DNA of 10,048 nucleotides from Chitinophagaceae bacterium (GCA_025362915.1 JANYEU010000399.1:1-10048), one strand, 5' to 3'. Positions 1 through 7,856 are shown, counted from the stretch's first letter. Translations and numbers: made by a program. Notes: a model not told the origin generated them from the sequence alone.

Positions 1-148
1 CTTTTGCTACTGTTTCCCCTTTGCCTTTAAAAATGGCTTCTATTTGGGGCTAATAGGAGAAGATTCTGACTAATATGTATCAGATAATACACATGAATTT
101 GCCATTATCACAGATTTATGTTCCAATAAACGTGTATGAAAGTTACCC

Positions 149-685
149 TTATCCCCTTATCTGGTATATCTCCTTGATGTTACGCCCAAGACCATCATAG
201 TCCAATCCATAACCAAGTACAAACTTATTCGGGATGGTAATACAGATATAATCTATGTTTACGGGGAAGGTTTGTGCATCTGGCTTGTGTAATAATACGG
301 CAACCTTAAGAGACAATGGCCGTTGGTTTTCCAACTGTGGTAGGAAAGTATGTAGTGTTTTGCCAGTATCTATAATGTCTTCCAGAATGATTACATGTCT
401 ACCTGTTACGGCAACATCCAATCCTATGGCAGTAATTACATTACCCGTAGATTGCGTACCCTTGTAAGATGCGAGCTTGATAAAACAAATCTCAGCTTCT
501 ATGGTAACTGCCTTAAACAAATCTGCGGCAAACATGAATGAACCATTTAGCACTGCAATAAATAACGGTTTCTTTCCCTCATAATCCCTATTTAGCTTTG
601 CGGCCAGCTCATTAACCTTATTTATAATTGTTTCTTCTGCTATAAAGGGAACAAATTCTTTATCATGTACGGTGATGGTACTCAT
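149..685 (-). CDS. hpt: Hypoxanthine phosphoribosyltransferase
   Basis: Purine salvage enzyme: converts hypoxanthine (often also guanine) and PRPP to IMP (GMP) in the cytoplasm. The 178-residue protein is full length and has LNGSFMFAADL (46-56), SYKGTQSTG (73-81), the PRPP-binding motif VIILEDIIDTGKTL (98-111) and the base-recognition region NKFVLGYGLDYDGLGRN (153-169), whose Lys154 and Phe155 fit the family. Start ATG at 685 has no Shine-Dalgarno. The gene lies 34 bp after the glucosaminidase stop, so co-transcription is likely. Its function is unrelated to the wall enzyme but joins the purine theme of the window. The 148 bp downstream show no gene and no convincing terminator. Confidence 0.96.
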   Translation of the reverse strand: MSTITVHDKEFVPFIAEETIINKVNELAAKLNRDYEGKKPLFIAVLNGSFMFAADLFKAVTIEAEICFIKLASYKGTQSTGNVITAIGLDVAVTGRHVIILEDIIDTGKTLHTFLPQLENQRPLSLKVAVLLHKPDAQTFPVNIDYICITIPNKFVLGYGLDYDGLGRNIKEIYQIRG

Positions 686-719
686 GTGGAAAGTTTTTTA
701 ATTATGATTAGGAACAAAG

Positions 720-1898
720 TTATTTAGAAAGTCCATACGTCGCAATTGGGCGCAACATTATCTTATCGCCAACCTTTACAATACTTTCCTTTTTTAGTTT
801 ATTGTACTCCAATAGTTTGTCCAGCCTCACCCCCTCCTGCTGACTTATATCGAGTAAACTTTCGTGTGGCTTGGCAATATGTATATCTGTATTGCCCTTT
901 ACTTGCTTTCTTTCCAAATACAAAAGCTGTGACTTTGTGGTAAGGTCAGCTTCCTTCATATCATTATATTCCAATAGCTTGGATAAAGCAATATCATTCT
1001 GGTTTGCAATAGACAATAAACCTGTGCCTTCTGCCACATAAATAACCTTTGCATGATTGATGGAGAAAATACCATTTGGATAATTTGCTTTTGCGGCATC
1101 CTCTTTCACACTATCCATACCCAGATTGGTATTGTTCATAACCAGCACCGAATCCTCTTTTGTTTGCAGGGCAATGGCAACAGAATCCTTATGCTTGGTA
1201 ACAGGAATAATCAACTCACCCAGTACAGTATCTTTTACAATAGTAGTAGTGGTGGTGGTTAAAACAGATGTATCCGTTTTCATTCCTGCCAATGCAGTTT
1301 TGATGGCTTTTGTTGTATCTCTTACAGTAGAATCAATTATGGTGACTGTACTAGCTACAGTAGAGGAATCTTTTACCGTAGGCTTGGTTTGATTCAATGC
1401 CAACAGCGTATATTGATTAAGGTCATAATCATTAATTATTTTAATCAACTTTTCTGGGTAATCCTTTTCGGTAGCATAACCTGCTTTCTTTAATCCCTTT
1501 GCCCATCCTGTATAATTTACAGGGTCTATGTTGAAAAGAAAAGCGTAAGGTTCCCTAGTCTTCAAAAAGTCTGAATGATCCCTATAACTATCGGCTCCAG
1601 ACAAATAACTCCTGAAACATTCCTGCTTGCTGTCATCATCATGATACACTTTCCCACCAGTCCATTCAGTTTTACATTTAATGCCAAAATGGTTGTTACT
1701 CATCTTGCACAAATCTCCCTCACCACAGCCACTTTCTATCAGTCCCTGTGCCAATGTAATGGCGGCCGGTACACCTGTACGCTGCATTTCTGCAATGGCA
1801 ATGTCTTTGTATGCGTTAATGTATGCCTGTGCTTTTTCTTGTGATTGCGCAAATACTAGAGACAAACAAAAACACACAATTAATAGATACTTCATCAT
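720..1898 (-). CDS. Secreted glucosaminidase (GH73-like) with two LysM domains
   Basis: A likely peptidoglycan hydrolase cutting N-acetylglucosaminyl bonds in the periplasm. Residues 1-17 (MMKYLLIVCFCLSLVFA) form a signal peptide. The mannosyl-glycoprotein endo-beta-N-acetylglucosaminidase domain covers about 22-165, with probable catalytic Glu55 in AQGLIESGCGEGDL, then NNHFGIKC (68-75), CFRSY, YRDHSDFL and WAKGLKKAGYAT (132-143). A Ser/Thr/Asp-rich linker follows (about 170-275), including six threonines (214-219) from a short trinucleotide tract at 1242-1259. Two LysM peptidoglycan-binding repeats end the protein (about 283-330 and 338-385), both with KLLEYN. Domain order matches Bacteroidota FlgJ-like/LysM hydrolases, and no flagellar role is implied. 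The start overlaps the methyltransferase stop (ATGA). A second ATG follows at once at 1895. The gene ends 34 bp before hpt. Confidence 0.92.
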   Translation of the reverse strand: MMKYLLIVCFCLSLVFAQSQEKAQAYINAYKDIAIAEMQRTGVPAAITLAQGLIESGCGEGDLCKMSNNHFGIKCKTEWTGGKVYHDDDSKQECFRSYLSGADSYRDHSDFLKTREPYAFLFNIDPVNYTGWAKGLKKAGYATEKDYPEKLIKIINDYDLNQYTLLALNQTKPTVKDSSTVASTVTIIDSTVRDTTKAIKTALAGMKTDTSVLTTTTTTIVKDTVLGELIIPVTKHKDSVAIALQTKEDSVLVMNNTNLGMDSVKEDAAKANYPNGIFSINHAKVIYVAEGTGLLSIANQNDIALSKLLEYNDMKEADLTTKSQLLYLERKQVKGNTDIHIAKPHESLLDISQQEGVRLDKLLEYNKLKKESIVKVGDKIMLRPIATYGLSK

Positions 1899-2545
1899 TT
1901 TTTCTTTTTAATTAACAACAAACCATCCCTAAAAGGCAATAAAACCTGTTCGGTGCGGTTGTCTTGGGCTATATGCCTGTTAAAGGCATCAATAGCTTTT
2001 GCATTCTTTCCTTTGATAGGGTTTTCTAAAACCTGTCCGTGAAACAACACATTGTCAACCACTATTACCCCCTTGCCACTCAGCTTCGGAACAATCAATT
2101 CGTAGTAATCAATATACCCAGTTTTATCGGCATCAATGAATTCCAAATCCCAAAAAAAAGGTAGTTGGGGTATTATTTGTGTGGCATCGCCGATATGCAA
2201 ATGTATTTTGTTCTTTTGGTTTGATTCGTTAAAAAATGTTTGAGCGGTTTGTGCATCGCTTTCCCGAAGCTCAATTGTATGCAATTCCCCCTCATTTTTT
2301 AGCCCTTTTGCCAAGCACAATGCACCATATCCGGTAAAGGTTCCAATCTCCAAAATATATCTAGGCTGAACCATGGCACTGATAAACGACAGAAATTGCC
2401 CCTGCACCTTGCCACTAAGCATGTGCCATTTTACATGGTTTACCGTGGTATGATCATTGATTTTTTGAAGCAACAAATCCTCATCGGAGGTTATTGCATC
2501 TGCGTAAAGCTCTGCTAATGGATTTACAATGCCTATATTATTCAT
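1895..2545 (-). CDS. SAM-dependent O-methyltransferase, class I (Methyltransf_3/COMT-like)
   Basis: Probably methylates a hydroxyl group, often a catechol, with S-adenosylmethionine and a divalent metal. Numbering from a TTG at 2551, the motifs are HMLSGKVQGQFLSF (43-56), SAM-binding LEIGTFTGYGALCL (67-80), HTIELRE (91-97), GDA (121-123), metal-binding FIDADK (138-143) and VVDNVLFHG (164-172), and a C-terminal LLPFRDGLLL. I prefer ATG at 2545 (216 residues) to the TTG two codons upstream; both fit the family length of about 215. The natural substrate is unknown. The gene begins 15 bp after the symporter stop, and its TGA overlaps the next start as ATGA, so translation is probably coupled. The run KKKK at the end is encoded by A-rich sequence at the overlap. 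Confidence 0.9.
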   Translation of the reverse strand: MNNIGIVNPLAELYADAITSDEDLLLQKINDHTTVNHVKWHMLSGKVQGQFLSFISAMVQPRYILEIGTFTGYGALCLAKGLKNEGELHTIELRESDAQTAQTFFNESNQKNKIHLHIGDATQIIPQLPFFWDLEFIDADKTGYIDYYELIVPKLSGKGVIVVDNVLFHGQVLENPIKGKNAKAIDAFNRHIAQDNRTEQVLLPFRDGLLLIKKKK

Positions 2546-2560
2546 TAACAAAAATTATTT

Positions 2561-4006
2561 TCACTTATGACGTTTAGAAATTAACAACAACCCCAGAAAA
2601 GTAAGCAATCCATTTATCACCAATAATTCCAAACCTATTTCGAACGAGCCAAACAATTGCTTCTGATAACTATCCAATATAAAACAAATAATAGGTGCTA
2701 CTATACAAACCACAGGCACCCAACCATCCGTCACTTTTTTTTTGGTAAGTATGCTGAACGAAAACAAACCTAGCAACGGCCCATAAGTATAAGCGGCAAT
2801 TTTTAATATAACACCAATCATACTTGGGTTGTTTACCCACTTATAAATCATTACAAACAACAGGAAGATAACAGCAAAACTTAGGTGTACAATATGCCTG
2901 ATGGTTTTCTGCTTGGCCTCGGATAAGTCTTGCCTCCGGTTGATGGCCAGAATATCAATACAAAACGAAGAGGTTAGTGCCGTAATGGCGCCATCCGCAC
3001 TAGGAAACAGGGCAGATATGAGGGCAATGATAAAAATAACACCTACAATTGGGGGCATATAACTAAGTGCCACCATGGGAAATAATTTATCGCCAGTGGC
3101 GGTAAGATGTTGCTGCCCGGCAAAGAGATATAACAATCCACCAAGAAAAAGGAATAATAAAATGACAAACAGCATCACGATTGCCATGGTGATGACGTTC
3201 TTTTGAGAGTCGCCCAGTTTCTTCACAGATATATTTTTCTGCATCATTTCCTGATCCATGCCCGTCATGGTGATGCTGATAAACGCACCGGCAATTATCT
3301 GTTTCCAATAAAAGAGCTTACTGTCAGGATTGGTAAAAAACACCTTGCTATACCCCTTTGTAGCCATTGCATCCAAGCTTTCACCAATACCCAAATGCAG
3401 GTTATTCAATATATACACCACACAAACCACCAGCCCGGTTATCATGCAAACGGTTTGTAGGGTATCTGTCCAAACAATGGTTTTAACGCCCCCCTGATAC
3501 GTATAAAGTACAATCATAAAAAGGATGATGAAAGTGGTTGCCCAGAAAGGTATACCGAGGTTTTGCAGGATGGCATCCTGCAATATTTTCACAACCAAAT
3601 ACAACCGTGCAGTGGCACCGAGTGTTCTGGAAAGAATGAAGAATGATGCCCCTGTTTTGTAAGAAACTTTCCCCAACCGGGCACTTAAAAAATTATAGAT
3701 GGACGTAAGCTGCAATCGATAGTACAGCGGCAGAAGGATATATGCTATAACCACATAGCCCAAAAGATACCCCAACGTAATTTGAAAATAAGAAAAGCTA
3801 TCCCGTGCAACAGCCCCAGGCACACTTACAAACGTGACGCCACTAAGGCTGGTACCAATCATGCCAAAAGCAACCAGCATCCAGTTGCTATCCCTGTTAC
3901 CAATAAAAAAAGATTCATTATTGGTATTCCGGCCCGTGTACCACGCCACAGAAAGCAATATGAGAAAATAAAGCACTACAAAACAAAAAAGTACAATTGG
4001 GGTCAT
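2561..4006 (-). CDS. Sodium:solute symporter family (SSS/SLC5) transporter
   Basis: A 481-residue inner-membrane protein with about 13 hydrophobic helices, expected to couple sodium entry to uptake of a solute. Helix 1 is at 4-22, and helices continue to LGLLLISKRHK at the C-terminus. Family motifs include GMIGTSLSGVTFVSVPG (48-64), YTYQGGVKTIVWTDTLQ (168-184), a classical SSS signature region, and SALFPSADGAITALTSSF (331-348). The substrate cannot be read from sequence. The nearby purine genes do not prove a purine cargo, since this family carries sugars, amino acids, sialic acid and more. The coding strand contains an uninterrupted run of nine A (2735-2743, the KKK codons), a possible slippage site, with the frame intact here. 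It is probably the first gene of a unit with the methyltransferase, glucosaminidase and hpt: only 15 bp separate it from the next ATG. Confidence 0.9.
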   Translation of the reverse strand: MTPIVLFCFVVLYFLILLSVAWYTGRNTNNESFFIGNRDSNWMLVAFGMIGTSLSGVTFVSVPGAVARDSFSYFQITLGYLLGYVVIAYILLPLYYRLQLTSIYNFLSARLGKVSYKTGASFFILSRTLGATARLYLVVKILQDAILQNLGIPFWATTFIILFMIVLYTYQGGVKTIVWTDTLQTVCMITGLVVCVVYILNNLHLGIGESLDAMATKGYSKVFFTNPDSKLFYWKQIIAGAFISITMTGMDQEMMQKNISVKKLGDSQKNVITMAIVMLFVILLFLFLGGLLYLFAGQQHLTATGDKLFPMVALSYMPPIVGVIFIIALISALFPSADGAITALTSSFCIDILAINRRQDLSEAKQKTIRHIVHLSFAVIFLLFVMIYKWVNNPSMIGVILKIAAYTYGPLLGLFSFSILTKKKVTDGWVPVVCIVAPIICFILDSYQKQLFGSFEIGLELLVINGLLTFLGLLLISKRHK

Positions 4007-4108
4007 GTAATAAAAATGATGGTGGGCAAGTTAATTGGATTTGCACAAACCAACCGAATAGACTTTAAGGTTGTGCTTCTTTAACGCTTTATTTTTAACA
4101 TTATTGAT

Positions 4109-4134
4109 GGAATTAGTTTGGTTAAAACTAATCC
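4109..4134. repeat. Short inverted repeat between xdhC and the symporter
   Basis: ATTAGTTT (4112-4119) pairs with AAACTAAT (4125-4132) around GGTTA. Outer GG (4109-4110) and CC (4133-4134) extend the stem past one bulged A. It lies about 155 bp after xdhC and 100 bp before the symporter start. No T-run follows, so it could be a weak terminator of the urate unit or a protein-binding dyad for the next one. Confidence 0.4.
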
Positions 4135-4137
4135 TAA

Positions 4138-4230
4138 TTAGATACTAAGTTCATTAAACTTCTCTTTAAAATATTCGAGCAGCAAGTGTTGGAATCGCTG
4201 AGGGTTCGGAGGTGTGTTTTAAACACTCAT
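4138..4230 (-). pseudogene. Interrupted mini-ORF, coding-like relic
   Basis: On the minus strand ATG (4230-4228) opens MSV, then TAA (4221-4219). The same frame continues for 26 codons reading NTPPNPQRF...HLLLEYFKEKFNELSI to TAA at 4140-4138. The segment is less AT-rich than its surroundings and the peptide looks protein-like. A 13-bp dyad GTGTTT-T-AAACAC (4214-4226) covers the internal stop. It may be the relic of a small gene or a dispersed intergenic element. I recognise no family. Confidence 0.25.
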
Positions 4231-4287
4231 TGGTGAAATTTTCTATGGACTAGTGTGCGTATACGATTGCATGATACGACAAACCAA

Positions 4288-5256
4288 TTACACCCTTCCC
4301 GTAGGTAAGTCCTTGTTCTTTTCACGGATGATTTCGGCGGCGATGCTTACAGCTATTTCTCGGGTGGTTTTGCTGTAGATATTGATGCCGATGGGCGTAA
4401 AGATATTATTGAGATCAGCTGCCGAATATCCTTCTGACTCTAGTTCGGTAAAGAGTGTTTTTACCTTGGTCTGACTGCCCATCAATCCTACATAAAAGAA
4501 ATTCTTGTCTAACAGTTGTTGTAAAACAAGTTTGTCGGTGCGATAGCCTACCGTCATGATTGCTACGTAATCCTTGGGGTTATAGGTAAATAGTTCGCCA
4601 ATGGTTGCATAGTTAACCAAGCGTTTCTCATTGGCAAATGAGTTGTCGTTCAGGGTGGTTAAATCGACTCTATCATCATAAATAATTGTATAGAAGCCAA
4701 GAAACTGCATCATCTCGCTCAATGCCAGTCCCACATGACCGCCACCAATAATATGAATGATGGGTTGATTGTTAACCAACTCCTGATACACCCAATCTGT
4801 TAAGGATTGATATTTTAAGAGTGGGAGAGGAGCGGCATTGGTTTCGGGTAAAACTGCAAGTCCTGTAGGGGAGAGTTGGATAACCTGTTTGGTGCCATCA
4901 CGCTGGCTATTTGCAATGGCTTCAATGATGGATAGGTGTTTTTTTGTGAGTGGGATAAATGCATTTAGCTGACTTCCAGAACAAATCATCCCCGATTGTT
5001 CACTGCTTTTTTTGTCATGATATTGCCACATCAGCGATGTTTCTGTAGTGCCGTTGGTCATCATTGCCTTGGCTTTCTCTACCAGTTTATACTCCATTAT
5101 GCCACCGCCGATGGTGCCGCTAAAGCTTCCATCGGTGGCAACAGCCATATTAAATCCACGTCTTCCGGGAGAACTTCCCTCACTCTGCAACACATACAGC
5201 AGCATTACGGAGCGATTGTTTGAAAGATGGGACTGTATAAATTGCCAGAGAGTCAT
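4288..5256 (-). CDS. xdhC: XdhC/CoxI-family molybdenum cofactor maturation protein
   Basis: XdhC-family proteins bind molybdenum cofactor, assist its sulfuration and insert it into xanthine dehydrogenase. The 322-residue protein has the N-terminal XdhC_CoxI domain with GSSPGRRGFNM (27-37), the glycine signature GTIGGGIME (47-55) and MICSGS with Cys92. The C-terminal Rossmann domain begins IIHIIGGGHVG (166-176) and continues with YVGLMGSQTK (255-264) and TPIGINIYSKTTREIAVSIA (287-306). The protein is full length for the family. No molybdenum hydroxylase lies in the window, so the target is inferred. With puuD and uraD-uraH upstream, xanthine dehydrogenase making urate is the obvious candidate. 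The ATG start has no Shine-Dalgarno, and the hairpin upstream may lower or separate its expression from the preceding gene. Confidence 0.88.
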   Translation of the reverse strand: MTLWQFIQSHLSNNRSVMLLYVLQSEGSSPGRRGFNMAVATDGSFSGTIGGGIMEYKLVEKAKAMMTNGTTETSLMWQYHDKKSSEQSGMICSGSQLNAFIPLTKKHLSIIEAIANSQRDGTKQVIQLSPTGLAVLPETNAAPLPLLKYQSLTDWVYQELVNNQPIIHIIGGGHVGLALSEMMQFLGFYTIIYDDRVDLTTLNDNSFANEKRLVNYATIGELFTYNPKDYVAIMTVGYRTDKLVLQQLLDKNFFYVGLMGSQTKVKTLFTELESEGYSAADLNNIFTPIGINIYSKTTREIAVSIAAEIIREKNKDLPTGRV

Positions 5257-5277
5257 CTAAGTTATTTTGAATTTTGT

Positions 5278-5412
5278 GTTTTAAATTTTGAATTAAGAAC
5301 TATTGTTGTTTTGCAAAGTATTTTTGGAATCCACAAGGAAGGCTTCGCTTTTAGCGAAGCCTTCCTTAATAAATGACTTTGAATTAAGAACTTAAAATAC
5401 AAAATTTAAAAC
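5278..5412. repeat. AT-rich inverted and direct repeats framing the hairpin
   Basis: GTTTTAAATTTTG (5278-5290) and CAAAATTTAAAAC (5400-5412) form an exact 13-bp inverted repeat around the hairpin. In addition TTTGAATTAAGAACT occurs as an exact direct repeat at 5287-5301 and 5378-5392. The arrangement looks like a small composite element filling most of the spacer before xdhC. No open frame or recognisable mobile-element signature is present. Confidence 0.75.
5335..5367. terminator. Strong 15-bp-stem hairpin after the DUF6986-like gene
   Basis: A perfect inverted repeat pairs AAGGAAGGCTTCGCT (5335-5349) with AGCGAAGCCTTCCTT (5353-5367) around a TTT loop. It lies 50 bp after the stop of the DUF6986-like gene and about 80 bp before the xdhC start. 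No T-run follows on either strand, so it is not a textbook intrinsic terminator. It may still end, attenuate or stabilise the transcript between these two genes. Confidence 0.6.
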
Positions 5413-5416
5413 AACC

Positions 5417-6838
5417 TTATTTTCCGCTTCTATTCTCCAATATCTTCTTGAAGGAACGACCACGAATTTCTTCCATTGTAAGACCTGTTCTTAATACTTC
5501 TTCTTCTGTGATGGCACCGCTATTCAAGGCACGAAGGAAGTAGTTCAATAACCCCTGACCCGTAGCGGCATCATCAAATACATCACCAATCAATGTGGCT
5601 CTTGCAGCTTTCTCCACAAATGTTTTCAACCGCTCTACCGCATCATCGTAACTCTCCAAGAAGAAGGCAAATACAGCCGCATAACGCATTGGTAATTGTG
5701 CGGGATTCAAATCCCAACCCTGATAAAAGCCATTCCATAAGGAGTGACGGATATGGTCGTACCCCTTTCTCCAAGCACGGTGAACGGTATCTGTATTTTC
5801 TTGTTTCTGTGCTTCGGTAAGTTCGCCTCTGTGTGGTCCAATCGGCATTGTGTTGGTAGCACCATCCGATAACCAGATGCCCGTATGAGCCAAAGCCACC
5901 TTTGTCATGTGGTGCGCAAAGTCGCACACTGGATGATCCATCTCCTGATATTTAGCGGTAATGCTGCAAGAAGCCGTGTAATCATAAGTGCCAAAATGGG
6001 TAGCGATACATCTGCCACGACTCGCCTTTATAAAGCGGAATAAGGGATTGATACCCTTATCGTCCATCACTGCTTGCGTGGTTTCTACCATCATTTCCAT
6101 TTTAAGGGTATTGGCAGGCAATCCTAATTCTTCTTCTAGAATTTCGAATAAGTCTATCAGTGTTACTACTTGTTCAGGAATGGTAACCTTTGGCAACATC
6201 ACCACAAAGTTGTTAGGGAGCTTACCACCAGTTTGTTTTACTACAGTAGAGATAAAGATGTCTAATGTGCGTAAACCCCTTTCTTTCATTTCCTCAGTAA
6301 AGGGCTTGATTCGGATGCCTATAAATGGTGGCAATGTATTGTTCGCCATACCCTTCGCCACTTCAGTTGCGGCTTCTACAGCCGTTGCATCTTCCTCTTC
6401 GTTGCTGCGGTTGCCGTATCCATCCTCAAAGTCAATCCTGAAATCCTCGATGGCTTCGGTCTGCAACTTCTTGCCTACTTTCTGATATACTTCATACGCC
6501 AAACGGGCAGGATGCTTCTTTTGTTCTTCGGGGGTCAATGCCTCATAAGCCTCTTGAATTTCTTCGGGAGAACGACTTTCCAACTTATCGATACCATCCA
6601 AATGGAATACTTTTCCGAAGGTTACGAAGTTGGGTGCATAGGTGGTAAATGTTTCATAAGCACGCATACCCATCTTCTGGGCAGCATCGGCCTTAAATAA
6701 ATTGGCACCCCCATAAACAGTATGCACGGGCTGACGGTCGGGTCTGTCACCCGGATAAATCTCTTGAAAAGCGGTATTCGCTTCTTTCAATTTAGAAAAT
6801 AATTGCTCTTTCTTGCTAGCGGGAATCGTTGTTGTCAT
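5417..6838 (-). CDS. DUF6986-like HpcH/HpaI-CitE superfamily protein (lyase or malate-synthase-like)
   Basis: This 473-residue soluble protein resembles a family annotated variously as DUF6986, aldolase or 'phosphoenolpyruvate kinase', within the HpcH/HpaI aldolase / citrate lyase beta / malate synthase superfamily. Visible motifs fit a metal-dependent TIM barrel: IDFEDGYGNRS (135-145) with clustered acids, IGIRIKPF (173-180), MLPKV (214-218), MEMMVETTQAV (247-257) with acids at 248 and 252, and FGTYDYTAS (282-290). The substrate is unknown. Superfamily chemistry is making or breaking a C-C bond next to an oxo-acid or acyl-CoA. Its position between uraD-uraH and xdhC suggests a role after allantoin, such as glyoxylate use, but this is inference. 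I recall relatives beside urate genes in actinobacteria and could not check this. No signal peptide or membrane segment is seen. The ATG start is preceded by AT-rich sequence without a Shine-Dalgarno. Confidence 0.75.
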   Translation of the reverse strand: MTTTIPASKKEQLFSKLKEANTAFQEIYPGDRPDRQPVHTVYGGANLFKADAAQKMGMRAYETFTTYAPNFVTFGKVFHLDGIDKLESRSPEEIQEAYEALTPEEQKKHPARLAYEVYQKVGKKLQTEAIEDFRIDFEDGYGNRSNEEEDATAVEAATEVAKGMANNTLPPFIGIRIKPFTEEMKERGLRTLDIFISTVVKQTGGKLPNNFVVMLPKVTIPEQVVTLIDLFEILEEELGLPANTLKMEMMVETTQAVMDDKGINPLFRFIKASRGRCIATHFGTYDYTASCSITAKYQEMDHPVCDFAHHMTKVALAHTGIWLSDGATNTMPIGPHRGELTEAQKQENTDTVHRAWRKGYDHIRHSLWNGFYQGWDLNPAQLPMRYAAVFAFFLESYDDAVERLKTFVEKAARATLIGDVFDDAATGQGLLNYFLRALNSGAITEEEVLRTGLTMEEIRGRSFKKILENRSGK

Positions 6839-6904
6839 ATTTGTAATTGTGAATTTGAAATAATAAATAAACTTAAAATCTATTACTTAGTACTTACTAC
6901 TCTC
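6839..6904. other. 66-bp AT-rich spacer
   Basis: The gap between the uraD-uraH stop and the next start is AT-rich, with AGTACTTACTACT near the uraD-uraH end and TTTGAAATAATAAATAAAC near the next gene. It has no hairpin or Shine-Dalgarno. The short distance suggests that the two genes share a transcript. Confidence 0.5.
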
Positions 6905-7771
6905 TTAACTCCCCCGATAAGTAGAATACCCAAAAGGATTAATCAATAAAGGAACATGGTAATGAGTGGTATCAAAAACGGTAAATGTAATAGGAACTTC
7001 TGGATAGAAAGTCTTTGTATTTAGTTGCTGATAATAGGTGGCGGTATCAAATAGCATCCTATAGTTGGCGGGTTTCAACCACCTGCCCGAAGCCAATAAA
7101 TCGCCAATTCTTCCATCAGCATTAGTAACTCCTTGCGTAATAGTTTGCCAGTTGCCATTGGTAAATCCTTGCAAGCGAATCGTTATATTCTGTCCAGGTT
7201 TGCCTACAGAAGTATCCAAAACATGTGTGGTAATATGGCTAGGTTTCAAGCCACTCCAATCTGCACTAGGTAATAATTTCTTTAGTCTGATGACCGTTAT
7301 CTTTTGTTGTTCGCCCATGGCAATAGCCAGTTCCTCTTGATAAGTATTGGTTATTCTATCCAACAATAATCGCAACATTTCTTCGGCAGATTTACCCGTT
7401 GCACAAACAATAAAGATGAATCCAAACTTGATTGCATAGTATTCATTTGCTTGTGCTAGTTGTTCCAACACTGTTTGTGTTGCCGCATTTACGCCCGCTT
7501 GTTCATTACCCGCCAAGTGTTGTGTAGAAGCAAACTTCTCGGCCAAGCTTTTTACATCTCCAATCTTTGGGTGATGGGTAAATGCTTCCAACCAATCGGT
7601 TTCTGTGCATTCCTCATACCATATCTCCGCAGCCTTTGTTACCAATTCTACTTCATGGGCAAAGGTAAAAGCAGCCAACATCAATTGCGCCCATTTAGCC
7701 GATCCGCAGCAGGTTGATAGTTGTTTAGCCGCATCCTCTTTGGGTAAATTATTAAAATCCGACACTGTCAT
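6905..7771 (-). CDS. uraD-uraH: Bifunctional OHCU decarboxylase / 5-hydroxyisourate hydrolase
   Basis: One 288-residue chain carries the two enzymes that follow urate oxidation. Residues 1-165 are a UraD domain, which decarboxylates OHCU to (S)-allantoin. It has the HPKIG motif with the probable catalytic His67, GNEQAGV (88-94) and FGFIFIVCATGKSAEEML (116-133). Residues 177-288 are a transthyretin-like UraH domain, which hydrolyses 5-hydroxyisourate to OHCU. It has THVLDT with His183, ADGRIGDL with Arg221, HYH (270-272) and the diagnostic C-terminal YRGS (285-288). The order UraD-UraH is the same as in plant allantoin synthase. There is no signal peptide, so the enzyme is probably cytoplasmic, and keeping both unstable intermediates on one chain favours hand-off. 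The ATG follows AAGGAATA, only a partial Shine-Dalgarno. The gene sits between puuD and the DUF6986-like gene. Confidence 0.95.
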   Translation of the reverse strand: MTVSDFNNLPKEDAAKQLSTCCGSAKWAQLMLAAFTFAHEVELVTKAAEIWYEECTETDWLEAFTHHPKIGDVKSLAEKFASTQHLAGNEQAGVNAATQTVLEQLAQANEYYAIKFGFIFIVCATGKSAEEMLRLLLDRITNTYQEELAIAMGEQQKITVIRLKKLLPSADWSGLKPSHITTHVLDTSVGKPGQNITIRLQGFTNGNWQTITQGVTNADGRIGDLLASGRWLKPANYRMLFDTATYYQQLNTKTFYPEVPITFTVFDTTHYHVPLLINPFGYSTYRGS

Positions 7772-7856
7772 TATTCCTTATTTTAAATGTTGAATTCTTA
7801 ATTTTAAATTGTACTTCATACTGTTGTAATAATGTACTCTCTTTTATTGCCAACAT
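7752..7856 (-). CDS. Leader ORF of 34 codons with strong Shine-Dalgarno, overlapping uraD
   Basis: On the minus strand AGGAGG (7867-7862) stands 5 nt before an ATG (7856-7854) that opens a 34-codon frame. It starts MLAIKESTLLQQYEVQ and ends NNDSVGF, then TAA at 7754-7752. The frame differs from that of uraD and overlaps its first 20 nt, a layout known for translationally coupled leader peptides. Against this, codons 17-27 come from an AT-rich AATTC-type repeat and look like translated spacer. No similarity to a known peptide was recognised. The ribosome site is more convincing than the peptide. Confidence 0.35.
   Translation of the reverse strand: MLAIKESTLLQQYEVQFKIKNSTFKIRNNDSVGF

Noticed and set aside
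1..45. Minus-strand frame reading AIFKGKGETVAK at the left edge
   Set aside because: It looks protein-like but begins after a TAG with no start codon, and is too short to support a gene downstream of hpt.
2545..2551. TTG at 2551 as start of the O-methyltransferase
   Set aside because: ATG only two codons downstream is the stronger start, and nothing in the two extra residues is needed by the family.
4046..4053. TTGGTTTG on the minus strand as a -7 box for the symporter
   Set aside because: One mismatch to TAnnTTTG and no TTG at the -33 distance.
5643..5927. Minus-strand 94-codon ORF inside the DUF6986-like gene
   Set aside because: An out-of-frame shadow of a well-supported gene with no family features of its own.
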